Origin: Pseudomonas sp. KNUC1026
GTDB lineage: Bacteria; Pseudomonadota; Gammaproteobacteria; Pseudomonadales; Pseudomonadaceae
Assembly: GCF_021650705.1 (NCBI RefSeq)
Contig: NZ_CP087138.1
Location: forward strand, 2,232,001 to 2,296,000
Reading direction: 5' to 3'
Length of the DNA: 64,000 nt
Position numbers and translations under genes: made by a program. The notes under the pieces are model-generated. The model saw only the letters and a list, made by a program, of their open reading frames with translations. It made no database searches and was not told where the DNA came from. How positions within the stretch are numbered: position 1 is the stretch's first letter; each line of letters begins with the position of its first letter. This document shows, one piece after another, positions 48,715 to 57,532 of the stretch.

Positions 48715-50057
48715 CCGTGCGCACAGAGCCGAACCAGGCACCCGTCAGCCAGCCCCTGGGGCGCCGCCTGGTATTGGCGACTCTGGTCTTCTGCCTGCTG
48801 TACACCGGTGTCACCGTTGCGGTGCGCAGTTGGCATGCCTGGAGCACGGGCGTCGCTGCCATGAACGCAGAGCTCGAATTGATCGAGCAGGTGTTTCGTG
48901 GCCCGTTGGCGCGTGCGGTATGGGAGCTGGACCACGACAATCTGGATACTCAGCTCGACAGCGTCGCAGAAGCCCCGCCGGTGGGCCGCCTGGTGCTGAG
49001 CGTGCCACGCCCCGGCAGAGCCGACGAACAGCATGTTCGCCAGCGTGCAGGCTTCACTCAGCCAGGCAGTGCGCCCGTGCTGTTGCGCGAACTGGCTATT
49101 GCACCCTGGCCCGGCGCACATCAGGTGGTGGGCACCCTGCGCCTGGAAGGCGACCCCGCCCTGCTGTGGCAACGCCTGTGGCGTGAGCTGCTGGGCATCC
49201 TGCTGACGCAGCTTGTGCAGTCGCTGCTGCTGGCCGGGCTGATCATGGCCATCTTCAACCGCCAGGTGACAGTGCACGTGCGCCACATGGCTCGCCACCT
49301 GGGCGAAATGGGCCCGGAAAACCTCAGCCAGCGCCTGCGCCTGAACCGGCGCAAGGTGCGCAACGATGAGCTCCACCTGCTCGAAACCCGCATCAACTCA
49401 CTGCAGGAAAGCATGGCGGAATACCTTGAGCGTCACCGCCTGGCCGAGCTGGCGCTGGCCGAAAGCCGCGATCAGTTGGCCAACCAGGTTGCCCAGCGCA
49501 CGGCCCAGTTGCAGGAAGCCAACCTGCGGCTCGAGCACCTGTCACGCCACGATCCACTCACCGGCCTTGCCAACCGCCGCCAGTTCGACGAACTCAAGGA
49601 ACAAGCGTTTCGCCGCGCGCTGCGCGATGGCCAGCCCCTGACCGTGCTGATGTGCGATGTGGATTTCTTCAAGCGCTACAACGACAGTTACGGGCATGCT
49701 CAGGGCGACGATTGCCTGCGCCAGGTGGCGCACCTGCTGGCGCAGAGCTTTGCCCGTGCAGGTGAAGTCCCGGCTCGGCTGGGCGGTGAAGAGTTTGCAG
49801 TGCTGCTGCCAGGCATCGATGCCGAACAGGCGCAGGTGGCAGCCGAGCGCCTGCGCGCCGGGCTTGCCGACTTGCGCCTTCCCCACGTCGGCTCGCCCAT
49901 CTCGCCTTGGGTAACGCTGTCGGTAGGCATCGCGCAGCTCGATGCGGGGCTTACGCACTTCGACCAATTGCTGCAACGCGCCGACCAGGCTCTGTACCGC
50001 GCCAAGAGTGATGGCCGCGATCGGGTCGGCCAATGGCTCGGCGGAGGTGCCGGATGA
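48711..50057 (+). CDS. Membrane diguanylate cyclase
   Basis: A 448-residue protein starting at GTG. Two membrane helices (LVLATLVFCLLYTGVTVAV and LTQLVQSLLLAGLIMAI) flank a periplasmic sensor of about 120 residues. A HAMP-like linker, a coiled coil (LAELALAESRDQLANQV) and a GGDEF domain follow (DPLTGLANRRQFDELK, LGGEEFAVLLPG). The catalytic GGEEF is intact; the inhibitory-site position reads RAGE, not RxxD. Its stop overlaps the start of a binding-protein gene (ATGA), suggesting that protein presents a ligand to the periplasmic sensor. Confidence 0.9.
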   Translation: MTVRTEPNQAPVSQPLGRRLVLATLVFCLLYTGVTVAVRSWHAWSTGVAAMNAELELIEQVFRGPLARAVWELDHDNLDTQLDSVAEAPPVGRLVLSVPRPGRADEQHVRQRAGFTQPGSAPVLLRELAIAPWPGAHQVVGTLRLEGDPALLWQRLWRELLGILLTQLVQSLLLAGLIMAIFNRQVTVHVRHMARHLGEMGPENLSQRLRLNRRKVRNDELHLLETRINSLQESMAEYLERHRLAELALAESRDQLANQVAQRTAQLQEANLRLEHLSRHDPLTGLANRRQFDELKEQAFRRALRDGQPLTVLMCDVDFFKRYNDSYGHAQGDDCLRQVAHLLAQSFARAGEVPARLGGEEFAVLLPGIDAEQAQVAAERLRAGLADLRLPHVGSPISPWVTLSVGIAQLDAGLTHFDQLLQRADQALYRAKSDGRDRVGQWLGGGAG

Positions 50058-50779
50058 AGCGAAGCGTTCAACGCATGCTGTGCCTGCTGGCAGTGTGGGC
50101 CGCGGCCACCTGCGCCCAGGCACAGACTCTGGAGCTGGTAACCGAAGAGTCTTCGCTTGCCTACATTCAGGATGGCGAAGTGGCAGGCCCGGACATCGAC
50201 TTCGCCAAGGTACTGATGGCCAAGGCCGGTATCAGCGACTTCCACATCAGCCTGTTGCCCTGGGCCCGTGCTTATGACCTGGCGCTCTCGGGCAACGCAG
50301 TGATGATCTTCCCGATCATCCGAACGCCGGCCCGTGAGAGTTCCTTTCACTGGGTGGGCGAGTACGACCGTACCGTGCCGACGCTCTACCGCCTTCGCGG
50401 CATGGGCAAGCCGCCGGTGGCGCATCTGGAGGATGCCCGCGAGCTGAGCGTGGCAGTGGTGCGCGACGACGTGCGCGAACACTACCTGCAGGCCAATGGC
50501 TTTACCCGCCTGTTGCAGACCGCCAACGGCAGCGAGGCCTTCCGGCGACTGATCAATGGCCAGGCCGACCTTGTCGCGATGAGCCCCAGCGAAGTGAGCC
50601 GCCGCTGCGAGCTGGAAGCGTTCGATTGCACCGCACTGGAAGCGGCGCTGCCGCTGAATGAAATCGCGGCAGGGCTCTATCTCGCGCTGAGCCGGAACAC
50701 AGAGCCTGCAATGGTGGTCACAATCACCAGAGCGTTCAACGCGCTCAAGGCCCAGGGCGCGCTGCCACACCGCCCGTGA
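50054..50779 (+). CDS. PBP2-type periplasmic solute-binding protein
   Basis: About 241 residues with signal peptide MKRSVQRMLCLLAVWAAATCAQA. The family-3 extracellular binding fold is shown by LELVTEESSLAYIQDGEVAG, LPWARAYDLALSG and RTPARESSFHWVGEY. No ABC permease or ATPase is adjacent. Its translational coupling to a diguanylate cyclase points to ligand sensing rather than transport. Confidence 0.85.
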   Translation: MKRSVQRMLCLLAVWAAATCAQAQTLELVTEESSLAYIQDGEVAGPDIDFAKVLMAKAGISDFHISLLPWARAYDLALSGNAVMIFPIIRTPARESSFHWVGEYDRTVPTLYRLRGMGKPPVAHLEDARELSVAVVRDDVREHYLQANGFTRLLQTANGSEAFRRLINGQADLVAMSPSEVSRRCELEAFDCTALEAALPLNEIAAGLYLALSRNTEPAMVVTITRAFNALKAQGALPHRP

Positions 50780-50795
50780 CTGACAGGGAACGCCT

Positions 50796-51161
50796 ATGCC
50801 CCAGCTGACCAAACATCGTGCGACCATCCTCTGCTGGCAAGGCGACAAAGTTTTGCTGGTGCGCAAGCCCAATGCGAAGTGGAACCTGCCCGGCGGCAAG
50901 CTGGAAGCGCGGGAGACGCCCGAGCAGGCTGCGATCAGGGAACTGGCTGAAGAAACCGGCATCAATGCTGCCGCGCTCGGGTTTCTTGACCAACGTGCGG
51001 TCAAATCGACGCAGCATTACGTTTTCGAAACGCACCTGCAGCCGGACCAGCAGGCAGTCGCGCTGAACGAGATAGCCGACTGCCGCTGGTTCAGCCAGCA
51101 CGAGTTGCTGGAGGAACGATTGAACAAAAGCGCGCTCGCCTTACTTGGCGTTACCGTCTGA
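50796..51161 (+). CDS. Nudix hydrolase
   Basis: A 121-residue Nudix protein. The Nudix box GX5EX7REUXEEXGU is matched by GGKLEARETPEQAAIREL then AEETGI. It hydrolyses a nucleoside-diphosphate-linked substrate that cannot be named. It starts at ATG behind GGGAA. Its last 21 bases overlap the convergent DUF1652 gene. Confidence 0.9.
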   Translation: MPQLTKHRATILCWQGDKVLLVRKPNAKWNLPGGKLEARETPEQAAIRELAEETGINAAALGFLDQRAVKSTQHYVFETHLQPDQQAVALNEIADCRWFSQHELLEERLNKSALALLGVTV

Positions 51162-51446
51162 GCCACAGGCAGAAAAGCTGGTCGGCTTGCCGTCCTTGTT
51201 GTTGGTGCGCTCGAACCATTCCTGATTCGCGCGCAGCTCTGCGCGCAACTCCGCCACCAGGTTGTTGACCGCACGAATACTGACCAGCTCGGTGGTCGGC
51301 ACGCCTACGTGCAGCAGGTCCACCTGGCCGGTGACCGAATCCCACACTTCGATGGTCATCGTGCCGCCAGGGCGAATGTCGCAGTGGCAGTTCAACGGCA
51401 AGAAACTCGACTCGATGATTCGGCGCAATTCAGCGTTGGGTATCAC
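51141..51446 (-). CDS. DUF1652-family protein
   Basis: A 101-residue protein of a small family common in Pseudomonas with unknown function: ELRRIIESSFLPLNCHCDI, GTMTIEVWDSVTGQVDLL, LRANQEWFERT. It starts at GTG behind GGAGAG. There are two cysteines close together (CHC). Confidence 0.75.
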   Translation of the reverse strand: MIPNAELRRIIESSFLPLNCHCDIRPGGTMTIEVWDSVTGQVDLLHVGVPTTELVSIRAVNNLVAELRAELRANQEWFERTNNKDGKPTSFSACGSDGNAK

Positions 51447-51622
51447 AGGCGCTCTCCAAGGGAATATCGGTGGCCATGCTCGATAGACGCCGCCATTTCG
51501 GTAGCCGTTCCACCGAAATGACGATCAAAAGCGTCAGAAACCCGCCAAGCACGCCGTTTCGACCTCACATTTGCAATGTCGATGCCTAACTACGCAACGG
51601 AATGGTTTCAGCTGACCAACTG

Positions 51623-54154
51623 TCATCCATGGTGCTCCTGCGCCGGAGTGCCCAGGGCCGCCAAGGCTGGCTGATCGTGGTCGAAGACGAAGTCGGTTTC
51701 GCGCAAGGTTTGCCGGTAATCGCCCGCCAGGCTCACTTGGAAACTGTGGCCATCGCTGTCGGCCTGGTTGTTGCGCAGGTAGGTGCGGTCCAGGCTCTGG
51801 TTGTAGGTCACGCTCAAGGTGTGGTTGTTGCCGTTGCCAAGCCCGGTGAAGCCCAGGGCTGCAACATCGATGCGGTCCACGCCAACGGTGAAGTCGGTGA
51901 TCAGGTCGCTGGTACCGTTGCCGCGGTAGCTGTCGCCGATGGCCTGGTAAAGGAACGTATCGGCACCCGAGCCGCCCGTCAGCACGTCGGCCCCCGCTCC
52001 GCCGATCAATACGTCGTCGCCGGCACCGCCGTCCAGCTGGTCGTTGCCGCCCAGGCCTTCCAGGCGGTCGTCGGTCCAGTCACCGAACAGCTGGTTGGCT
52101 TCATCGGTGCCCACCAGATGTGCGTTATCGAATGGCTGCGAGGTGGTCACCGCCTGCGCGTCCCTGGCCGGGGCAAACAGCACGCTGTAGGCGTTGAGCT
52201 CGTTGGCGTGATCGCCCTTGAGCAGGATCTCGAAGCGATCACCATTGGCGTCGGCTTCCAGCGACTTGAGCGCAGTCATGGTGCCAGCCTGATTCAGCAC
52301 GACCTTGAGCGTGCCACCGTAGCCATTGCCAAGGCCCGTGAAGCCCAGCGCACTGACGTCGATCTGGTCGTGGGCATTGCCGTTGAAGTCGGTGATCAGG
52401 TCGCGGCCGCTGTAGCTGCCGGTCAGGTCATTGCGCACGCTGTCGCTGATGTGGGTGTAGACGAAGGTGTCGGCGCCGCTGCCGCCGGTCAGGATGTCGC
52501 CACCCTTGCCGCCGATGATGCGGTCATCGCCCGCCCCGCCGTCCACCGTGTCACGGCCGTCTCCGGCTTTGATGGTTTCACCGGCATCGGTGCCGGTGAT
52601 GATGTTGTTGTGGCGGGTGCCAGTGATCAGCGGTTGCAGGTTGGCGTCGCTGAAGCTGTCGCGGTAGTCGCCTTGCAGGCCGACTTCAAAGCGGTGCCCG
52701 CTGCGGTCGGCGTCCAGGCTGCGCAGCCAGGTCACCCCGTCGCTGAAGCTCAGTTGCAGCGTGCCGCCGTGGCCGTCGCCGAGTTTGCTGAAGCCGAGGC
52801 TCGCGGCATCGACCACATCGCGCTGGGTGTCGAAATCGGTGATCAGGTCGCTGCGGCCCTGGTAACTGTCGCTGATGCGGTCGAAGCGGAACACATCGCT
52901 GCCGGTGCCGCCGGTCAGCACATCTGCGCCAGCGCCGCCGACCAGTACATCATTGCCGGCACCGCCCGAGAGCTGGTCGTTGCCGGCACCGCCCATGATC
53001 AATTCGTCCTGGCGCCCGCCGTCGATGGTGTCTGCGCCGGCAGTGCCTTGCAGCACCAGCCCGGCAGGGTTGTTGTTCACCTGGCTGCCAGGGCTCTGCA
53101 CCAGCAGGTCGCCCTGGGTGGTGTGGTTGATGACGTTGCCAAAGGCCAGTGTGCCGCTGACCTGGCCGCTGGTGGGGTCGACTTCGGCGATGCCGTAGGT
53201 GGCTGCGCCGCCGCCGGTGATCAGGTTGTCATAGATGAAGTTCTTTTCAGCGGCCTGGCCTTCCTGGCCGCGCACGGTGATTTCGGCCACCGATGCCGCC
53301 TGGGCATTGCCGTAGATCGTGTTGGATGCCACGTTGATGTGCGAGCTGCCCTGCAACTCCACCGCCGAGCTGCCGTTGCCATGCAACTGTACGTTGTTCA
53401 CGCCGCCGTATTCGACACCGCGCACGCGAATGCCGTCGGCACCATTGCCGGCGACTTCGCCGCTGATGACGTTGACGAAGCCATTGCCGGCCTTGCCGTC
53501 ACGGTGCAGATCGATGCCGTCGCCGCCATTGCCAATGCTGTCGTTATCGGCCAGGGTCAACGGTTGGCCGCCGACCACCACATCGAGGCCGTTGCGGCCG
53601 TTGTTCACGGCGCGGTTGTCTTGCACGGTCGCGCCGGTCAGGTCGCTCAGGGCGAAGCCATCGAGGCCATTGCGCAGCGCGGTGTTATTGCCCAGGTACA
53701 AGCCCATGGCGCCGTGGGTGGCGGTGAACCCTGTGCCGCTGGCATCGTGCACGGTCACCCCATCGACGCGCAGGCTGCTGCCCTGCAGGCTCAACCCGGT
53801 CACATTGCCCTGGGTGTTAGCGCTATTGCCATCGATCTGCAGGTTGGACACCCCTGCGCCAGTCGCCGAACTCGAACCCACCGCCACCACCGACAGATCA
53901 CCCTGCGAGCCATCGGCCAGCTTCAACGTGCTGGCACCCAGGCCAGAGTCGACCAGAGTCACGCCCGACAGCAGCTTCAGCGCAGCGCCGTCACCATTGC
54001 CATCGCTGACCAGCCAGGTGCCCTCGGGGACGACAACACGCCCGCCTCCGGCTGCGGCGGCTGCGTTGATCGCCTTCTGAATCGCCTGAGTGTCGTCGGT
54101 CTGGCCGTCGCCCTTGGCGCCATAGGCAGTGATGTCGTAGAGGGTGGGTGTCAT
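51623..54154 (-). CDS. RTX parallel beta-helix protein, AlgE mannuronan-epimerase-like
   Basis: An 843-residue secreted protein. The N-terminal right-handed beta-helix (YDITAYGAKGDGQTDDTQA, GGGRVVVPEGTWLV, HGNGSSAVELQGSSHINVAS) is followed by three RTX modules at about residues 385, 533 and 690. These carry calcium-binding nonapeptides (GGAGNDQLSGGAGNDVLVGG) and the repeated GFTGLGNGYGGTLKV-type segment seen in AlgE R-modules. The architecture is that of extracellular alginate C5-epimerases. However, the catalytic DPHE tetrad region is replaced: where GYGFDPHEQT is expected the protein has GTGFTATHGA. Secretion would use the type I system encoded next. An AGGAG site precedes the ATG. Confidence 0.8.
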   Translation of the reverse strand: MTPTLYDITAYGAKGDGQTDDTQAIQKAINAAAAAGGGRVVVPEGTWLVSDGNGDGAALKLLSGVTLVDSGLGASTLKLADGSQGDLSVVAVGSSSATGAGVSNLQIDGNSANTQGNVTGLSLQGSSLRVDGVTVHDASGTGFTATHGAMGLYLGNNTALRNGLDGFALSDLTGATVQDNRAVNNGRNGLDVVVGGQPLTLADNDSIGNGGDGIDLHRDGKAGNGFVNVISGEVAGNGADGIRVRGVEYGGVNNVQLHGNGSSAVELQGSSHINVASNTIYGNAQAASVAEITVRGQEGQAAEKNFIYDNLITGGGAATYGIAEVDPTSGQVSGTLAFGNVINHTTQGDLLVQSPGSQVNNNPAGLVLQGTAGADTIDGGRQDELIMGGAGNDQLSGGAGNDVLVGGAGADVLTGGTGSDVFRFDRISDSYQGRSDLITDFDTQRDVVDAASLGFSKLGDGHGGTLQLSFSDGVTWLRSLDADRSGHRFEVGLQGDYRDSFSDANLQPLITGTRHNNIITGTDAGETIKAGDGRDTVDGGAGDDRIIGGKGGDILTGGSGADTFVYTHISDSVRNDLTGSYSGRDLITDFNGNAHDQIDVSALGFTGLGNGYGGTLKVVLNQAGTMTALKSLEADANGDRFEILLKGDHANELNAYSVLFAPARDAQAVTTSQPFDNAHLVGTDEANQLFGDWTDDRLEGLGGNDQLDGGAGDDVLIGGAGADVLTGGSGADTFLYQAIGDSYRGNGTSDLITDFTVGVDRIDVAALGFTGLGNGNNHTLSVTYNQSLDRTYLRNNQADSDGHSFQVSLAGDYRQTLRETDFVFDHDQPALAALGTPAQEHHG

Positions 54155-54377
54155 CGGGTCGCTCCTGTAGGTTGATCAACCGCTTGAAGCGCTTGGACCT
54201 GAAGATTGTCGATTTGTTGACGCACAGGCGCAGGGTTCCGACGAAGGGTGTTGGGAACTTGGCGAAGCCTGCGTCGGCGGGGCGAGTTCCTAAACATCTG
54301 TAGGATTTTTCACTTCGACTCCCAGACCTGGAGATTGCCCTCGCGAGCTGCGCTAAGGTAGCGCCCTAGCCTCTCCT

Positions 54378-54797
54378 GTGAGTATCGCCATGCCCCCGTT
54401 GCAACGTATCACCTGGCTTGCCCGCGGTGCCCTCGCGCTGGTGTTCGCCTGGCATGGGCTGGTGCCCAAGATCCTGTTCCTCAGCCCCGGGGAGGTGCAG
54501 ATGATCCAGGCTCATGGGCTGGCCGAACCGCGTTGGCTGGCGATGGGTTTCGGAGTGCTTGAGGTAGGCATCGCGCTGTGGCTGATCAGTGGGATTGCCC
54601 GGCGGCTATCGCTGCTGGTGTGTGCAGCGATGCTGCTGGGCCTGCTGGTGGATGTCGCCGTGGTGTTGCCAGGCCTGCTGGTGCAGGCGTTCAACCCGGT
54701 GAGCCTGAACCTTGCGTGCCTGGCCTTGTGTGCGGTGGTGTGGGTGGCCGAGGGGCACCGGCTCGGTGGCAGAGGCGCCATTGCGTCGCCCGGCTAG
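54378..54797 (+). CDS. DoxX-like membrane protein
   Basis: About 139 residues from GTG (135 from the ATG at 54390). Four hydrophobic helices (ITWLARGALALVFAWHGL, WLAMGFGVLEVGIALWLI, LLVCAAMLLGLLVDVAVVL, LNLACLALCAVVWV) fit the DoxX/DoxD family of redox-linked inner-membrane proteins. It is divergent from the RTX gene; a functional link is not evident. The stop codon lies inside a REP-like repeat. The 223 bases between it and the RTX gene hold only promoters. Confidence 0.75.
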   Translation: MSIAMPPLQRITWLARGALALVFAWHGLVPKILFLSPGEVQMIQAHGLAEPRWLAMGFGVLEVGIALWLISGIARRLSLLVCAAMLLGLLVDVAVVLPGLLVQAFNPVSLNLACLALCAVVWVAEGHRLGGRGAIASPG

Positions 54798-54841
54798 CCT
54801 GCCTCCCACGGATCAAGTGGGAGGGCGGCTTGCCGCGCGAC
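54785..54841. repeat. REP-like inverted repeat pair (locus 3)
   Basis: GTCGCCCGGCTAGCCTGCC then TCCCAC (54785-54809), and the inverted copy GTGGGAGGGCGGCTTGCCG then CGCGAC (54817-54841), with a 7-base spacer. The left unit overlaps the last codons and stop of the DoxX-like gene. Same family as loci 1 and 2. Confidence 0.75.
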
Positions 54842-54858
54842 AGGCGAGCAGCCCAGGT

Positions 54859-56180
54859 TCAGAAAAGGTGCTGCACTCGCTCCAGCACGCCACGGTCCAT
54901 CTGGCCGGTGCGTACATGCAGGCTCACGTAGCTGGTGAGCATGTCGAGCTTGCTGTTGAGCAGGTCACGGCGGGCTTCGAACAGGCGCTGCTGGGCGTCG
55001 AGGATGTCGACGGTGGAGCGCACTCCGCCCTGGTAGCCTTTTTCGGTAGAGATCAACGCCTTCTGGTTCGATTCCACCGCACGCTGCAGCGCCTTGCACT
55101 TGGCGAAGCCGGCGACCACGCCCATGTAATCGGTTTCAACGTCCTCGGTCAGCTGCTGGCGCTCGGCGTCGTAGTCGGCCTGGGCGCCGGCGAGGTTGGC
55201 AGTGGCCTTGCGCACCGAAGCGCTGGTACTGCCACCCCGGTACAGCGGGATGTCCAGCGACAGGCCTACGTAGTAGCTGTCCTGGCGAGGTGAGAGTTCC
55301 TGATACTGGCTGTTCTCGCGGCGGCTCACCTGGGTAGTCAGCGACAACGTCGGGTAGTGCCCGGCGCGCTGGCTCTCGGTCTGGGCCTCGGCGACCCGCA
55401 CCTGTGCTGCCCGCGCAGTCAGCTCGGGGCTGGCATTGCGCGCAAGGTTGGCCCAGTACTCGAGTGTGCGCTGGGGCTCCAGCGGAGTACTCGCCGGTGG
55501 CAGCTCTTGCATTGGCGCCACCTCGAAGACCGGCAACCCACCGCGCCCTGCCAAGGTGCGCAAGGCAGCGACGCGGTTGGCCTGGTTCTCGGCTTCCTGG
55601 GCTTCTACCAGGTCGAGGCGCGCCTGCGCTTCGTCGATGTCGGTCACAGCGCCCTGCCCGGCGGCGTACAGCCGTTTGGTCTGTTCAAGCAAGCCGCTGA
55701 TCGCGGCCTTCTGCTGGCCAATCAGCTTGAGCTCGTTCTCGAGCCGAGCAACGATGAAGTAGGCCTTGCTGACCCGATCGAACAGCGACTGGCTGGCCAC
55801 ATCGTACTGGCTTTCCCCAGCGAGCCGCGCGCCTTGCCTTCCTGGTAAGCCGCCCAGCGGCCCTTGTCGTAGATCGGCTGCTGGGCAACCAGCGCCATGC
55901 TGTTGGACTGGTAGTCATCACTGTTGACGAATTCGGAGTCACTGCCGCCGTCTGTGCGGCCGCTGCGCCCGTAGCGCGAATTCAGCGAGACCTGCGGCAA
56001 CAAGCCACCAAAACCGATCGCCTCTTCGTTTTGCGAAGCACGGTGAGCGAAGTCGGCGGAGCGCATCACCGGGTCATTGAGCCGGGAGGCGTCATACAGC
56101 TGGGTGAGCGTCAGCGGTTGCGGTTCGGCAGCCTGTACCGAGGCGCAGAACAGCGCCACGGCGATCCACAAGGTTCGCAT
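54859..56180 (-). CDS. TolC-family outer-membrane channel of type I secretion (single frameshift)
   Basis: Outer-membrane channel of about 440 residues with signal peptide MRTLWIAVALFCASVQA. It has duplicated TolC helical repeats (SRLNDPVMRSADFAHRASQN, RNASPELTARAAQVRVAEA; YVGLSLDIPLYRGGSTSA; ISTEKGYQGGVRSTVDILDAQ), closest in type to AprF/PrtF/HasF. The frame breaks at about 55828, where KAR continues one frame over as AGESQYDVASQSLFDRVS. Third gene of an ABC-HlyD-TolC operon. Confidence 0.87.
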
Positions 56181-57532
56181 TCATTCTTCCTTGAAAGCAG
56201 CCAGCAAACGCTCGCGCAACGGTTTCATGAGGTAGTTGACCAGGGTGCGCTCGCCGGTGACCACGGTCACGTCGGCGAGCATCCCCGGCTTGACCGGCAA
56301 GCCACTGTCGCGCAGCTTGGCCAGGCTGTCCGGCGGCAGCTCGACGCGGGCCGAGAAATACGGCTGGTGCGTCTGCTGGTCGACGAGCTGGTCGGCCGAA
56401 ACGGTGGTCACCTTGCCCACCATCACTGGGGTATCCACGCGCTGCAACGCAGTGAAATGGACCTGCACCGGCAGCCCGGGCTTGAGCTTGTTGGCCATCA
56501 TCGGCTGGAAGCGCGCGGTCACGCTCAGCGGTGAATCCAGCGGCACTACCGACATCAGCGCCTGGCCGGCAGTGGCGACACCGCCGATGGTGTGCACAGT
56601 CAAGTCCAGCACCTGGCCATCGACCGGCGCCCTGAGCGCGCCGTTGGCCACTTCGAATTCCAGCGCAGCGATCTGATCGGCGTAGCCGGAGGCCTGGGCG
56701 GTTATGTCGCTCAACTGGCTCTCGGCATCGCGGCGGAATTCCTGATCCTGTTGCAACAGCTTGAGCTTGTTCTCGTTCATCGACTGCTGGGTCTTACCGA
56801 TGTCGCCGATGCTGGTGGCAAGTTGCCCGCCATCTGCGCCGAGTTGCGCTCAGCCTCGAACAGCTTGGCACGCGGCACGTAGCCGTCTTTGGCCAGGTCG
56901 CGCAGGCCCACCAGCTCTTCCTGCTGGAACTTGAGCTGCGTGCCGTAATTGGAGCGGACTTCCTGATAGGCCTTGAGCTGCTGGCCATCGGCATTGATCT
57001 GATGCTCGACGATGCCCTGGCGGCTCTTGAGCTCGGCGGCGCGGGCGGCGAAGAGGTTTTGCTGCAACGCCATCGCCGCCTGGGCGCGTGGGTCATCTTT
57101 CATTGCCAACAGCTCGGGTGGCCAGGTGATCTGGCTCTGGCGCAGGCGCTCTGCGGTCAGCCGGGCCTCCGTGGCGCGCGCGGTGATCAGCTTGCCGCGG
57201 TTCACGTCCAGTTGCGCCTGGGCCTGCACAGTATTGAGCTGCACCAGCAACTGGCCCTGTTTGACCAGGTCACCTTCGTTGACCAGGATCTTCTGCACCA
57301 CACCAGCCACCAGGGGCTGCACGGTCTTGCGTTCACCGGCCACCACCACGGTGCCCTGGCCGACCACGCCCTGATCGAGCGGCGCGAAAAAAGCCCAGGC
57401 GAGAAACCCGCCCAAGGCGATGAGCAGAAACCACAGGCCACGCCGGGCAGTGCTGGCAGCATCGATGCTGGCCACCTCGCGGCTGGGCTTGGGCACTTCC
57501 ACCAGAGGGCGTTTGGGGGCGAGATCAGCCAT
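56181..57532 (-). CDS. HlyD-family membrane fusion protein of type I secretion (single frameshift)
   Basis: Periplasmic adaptor of about 450 residues, AprE/PrtE/HasE type. One N-terminal membrane helix (GLWFLLIALGGFLAWAFF), lipoyl half-motif (VQPLVAGVVQKILVNEGD), long coiled-coil hairpin, and beta-barrel (GALRAPVDGQVLDLTVHT, ARVELPPDSLAKL). The frame breaks at about 56822, where MAGNL continues one frame over as ATSIGDIGKT and then MNENKLKLLQQD. One lost base explains it. Its start overlaps the ABC gene by eight bases. Confidence 0.88.

Noticed and set aside
51900..53060. CRISPR-like or tandem DNA repeats
   Set aside because: The periodicity is codon-level repetition of calcium-binding RTX nonapeptides inside one gene.
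51602..54175. 857-codon open frame on the plus strand
   Set aside because: It is the antisense of the RTX gene. Its Ala/Val/Gly-rich pseudo-repeats mirror the nonapeptide codons, and it has no ribosome site or family match.
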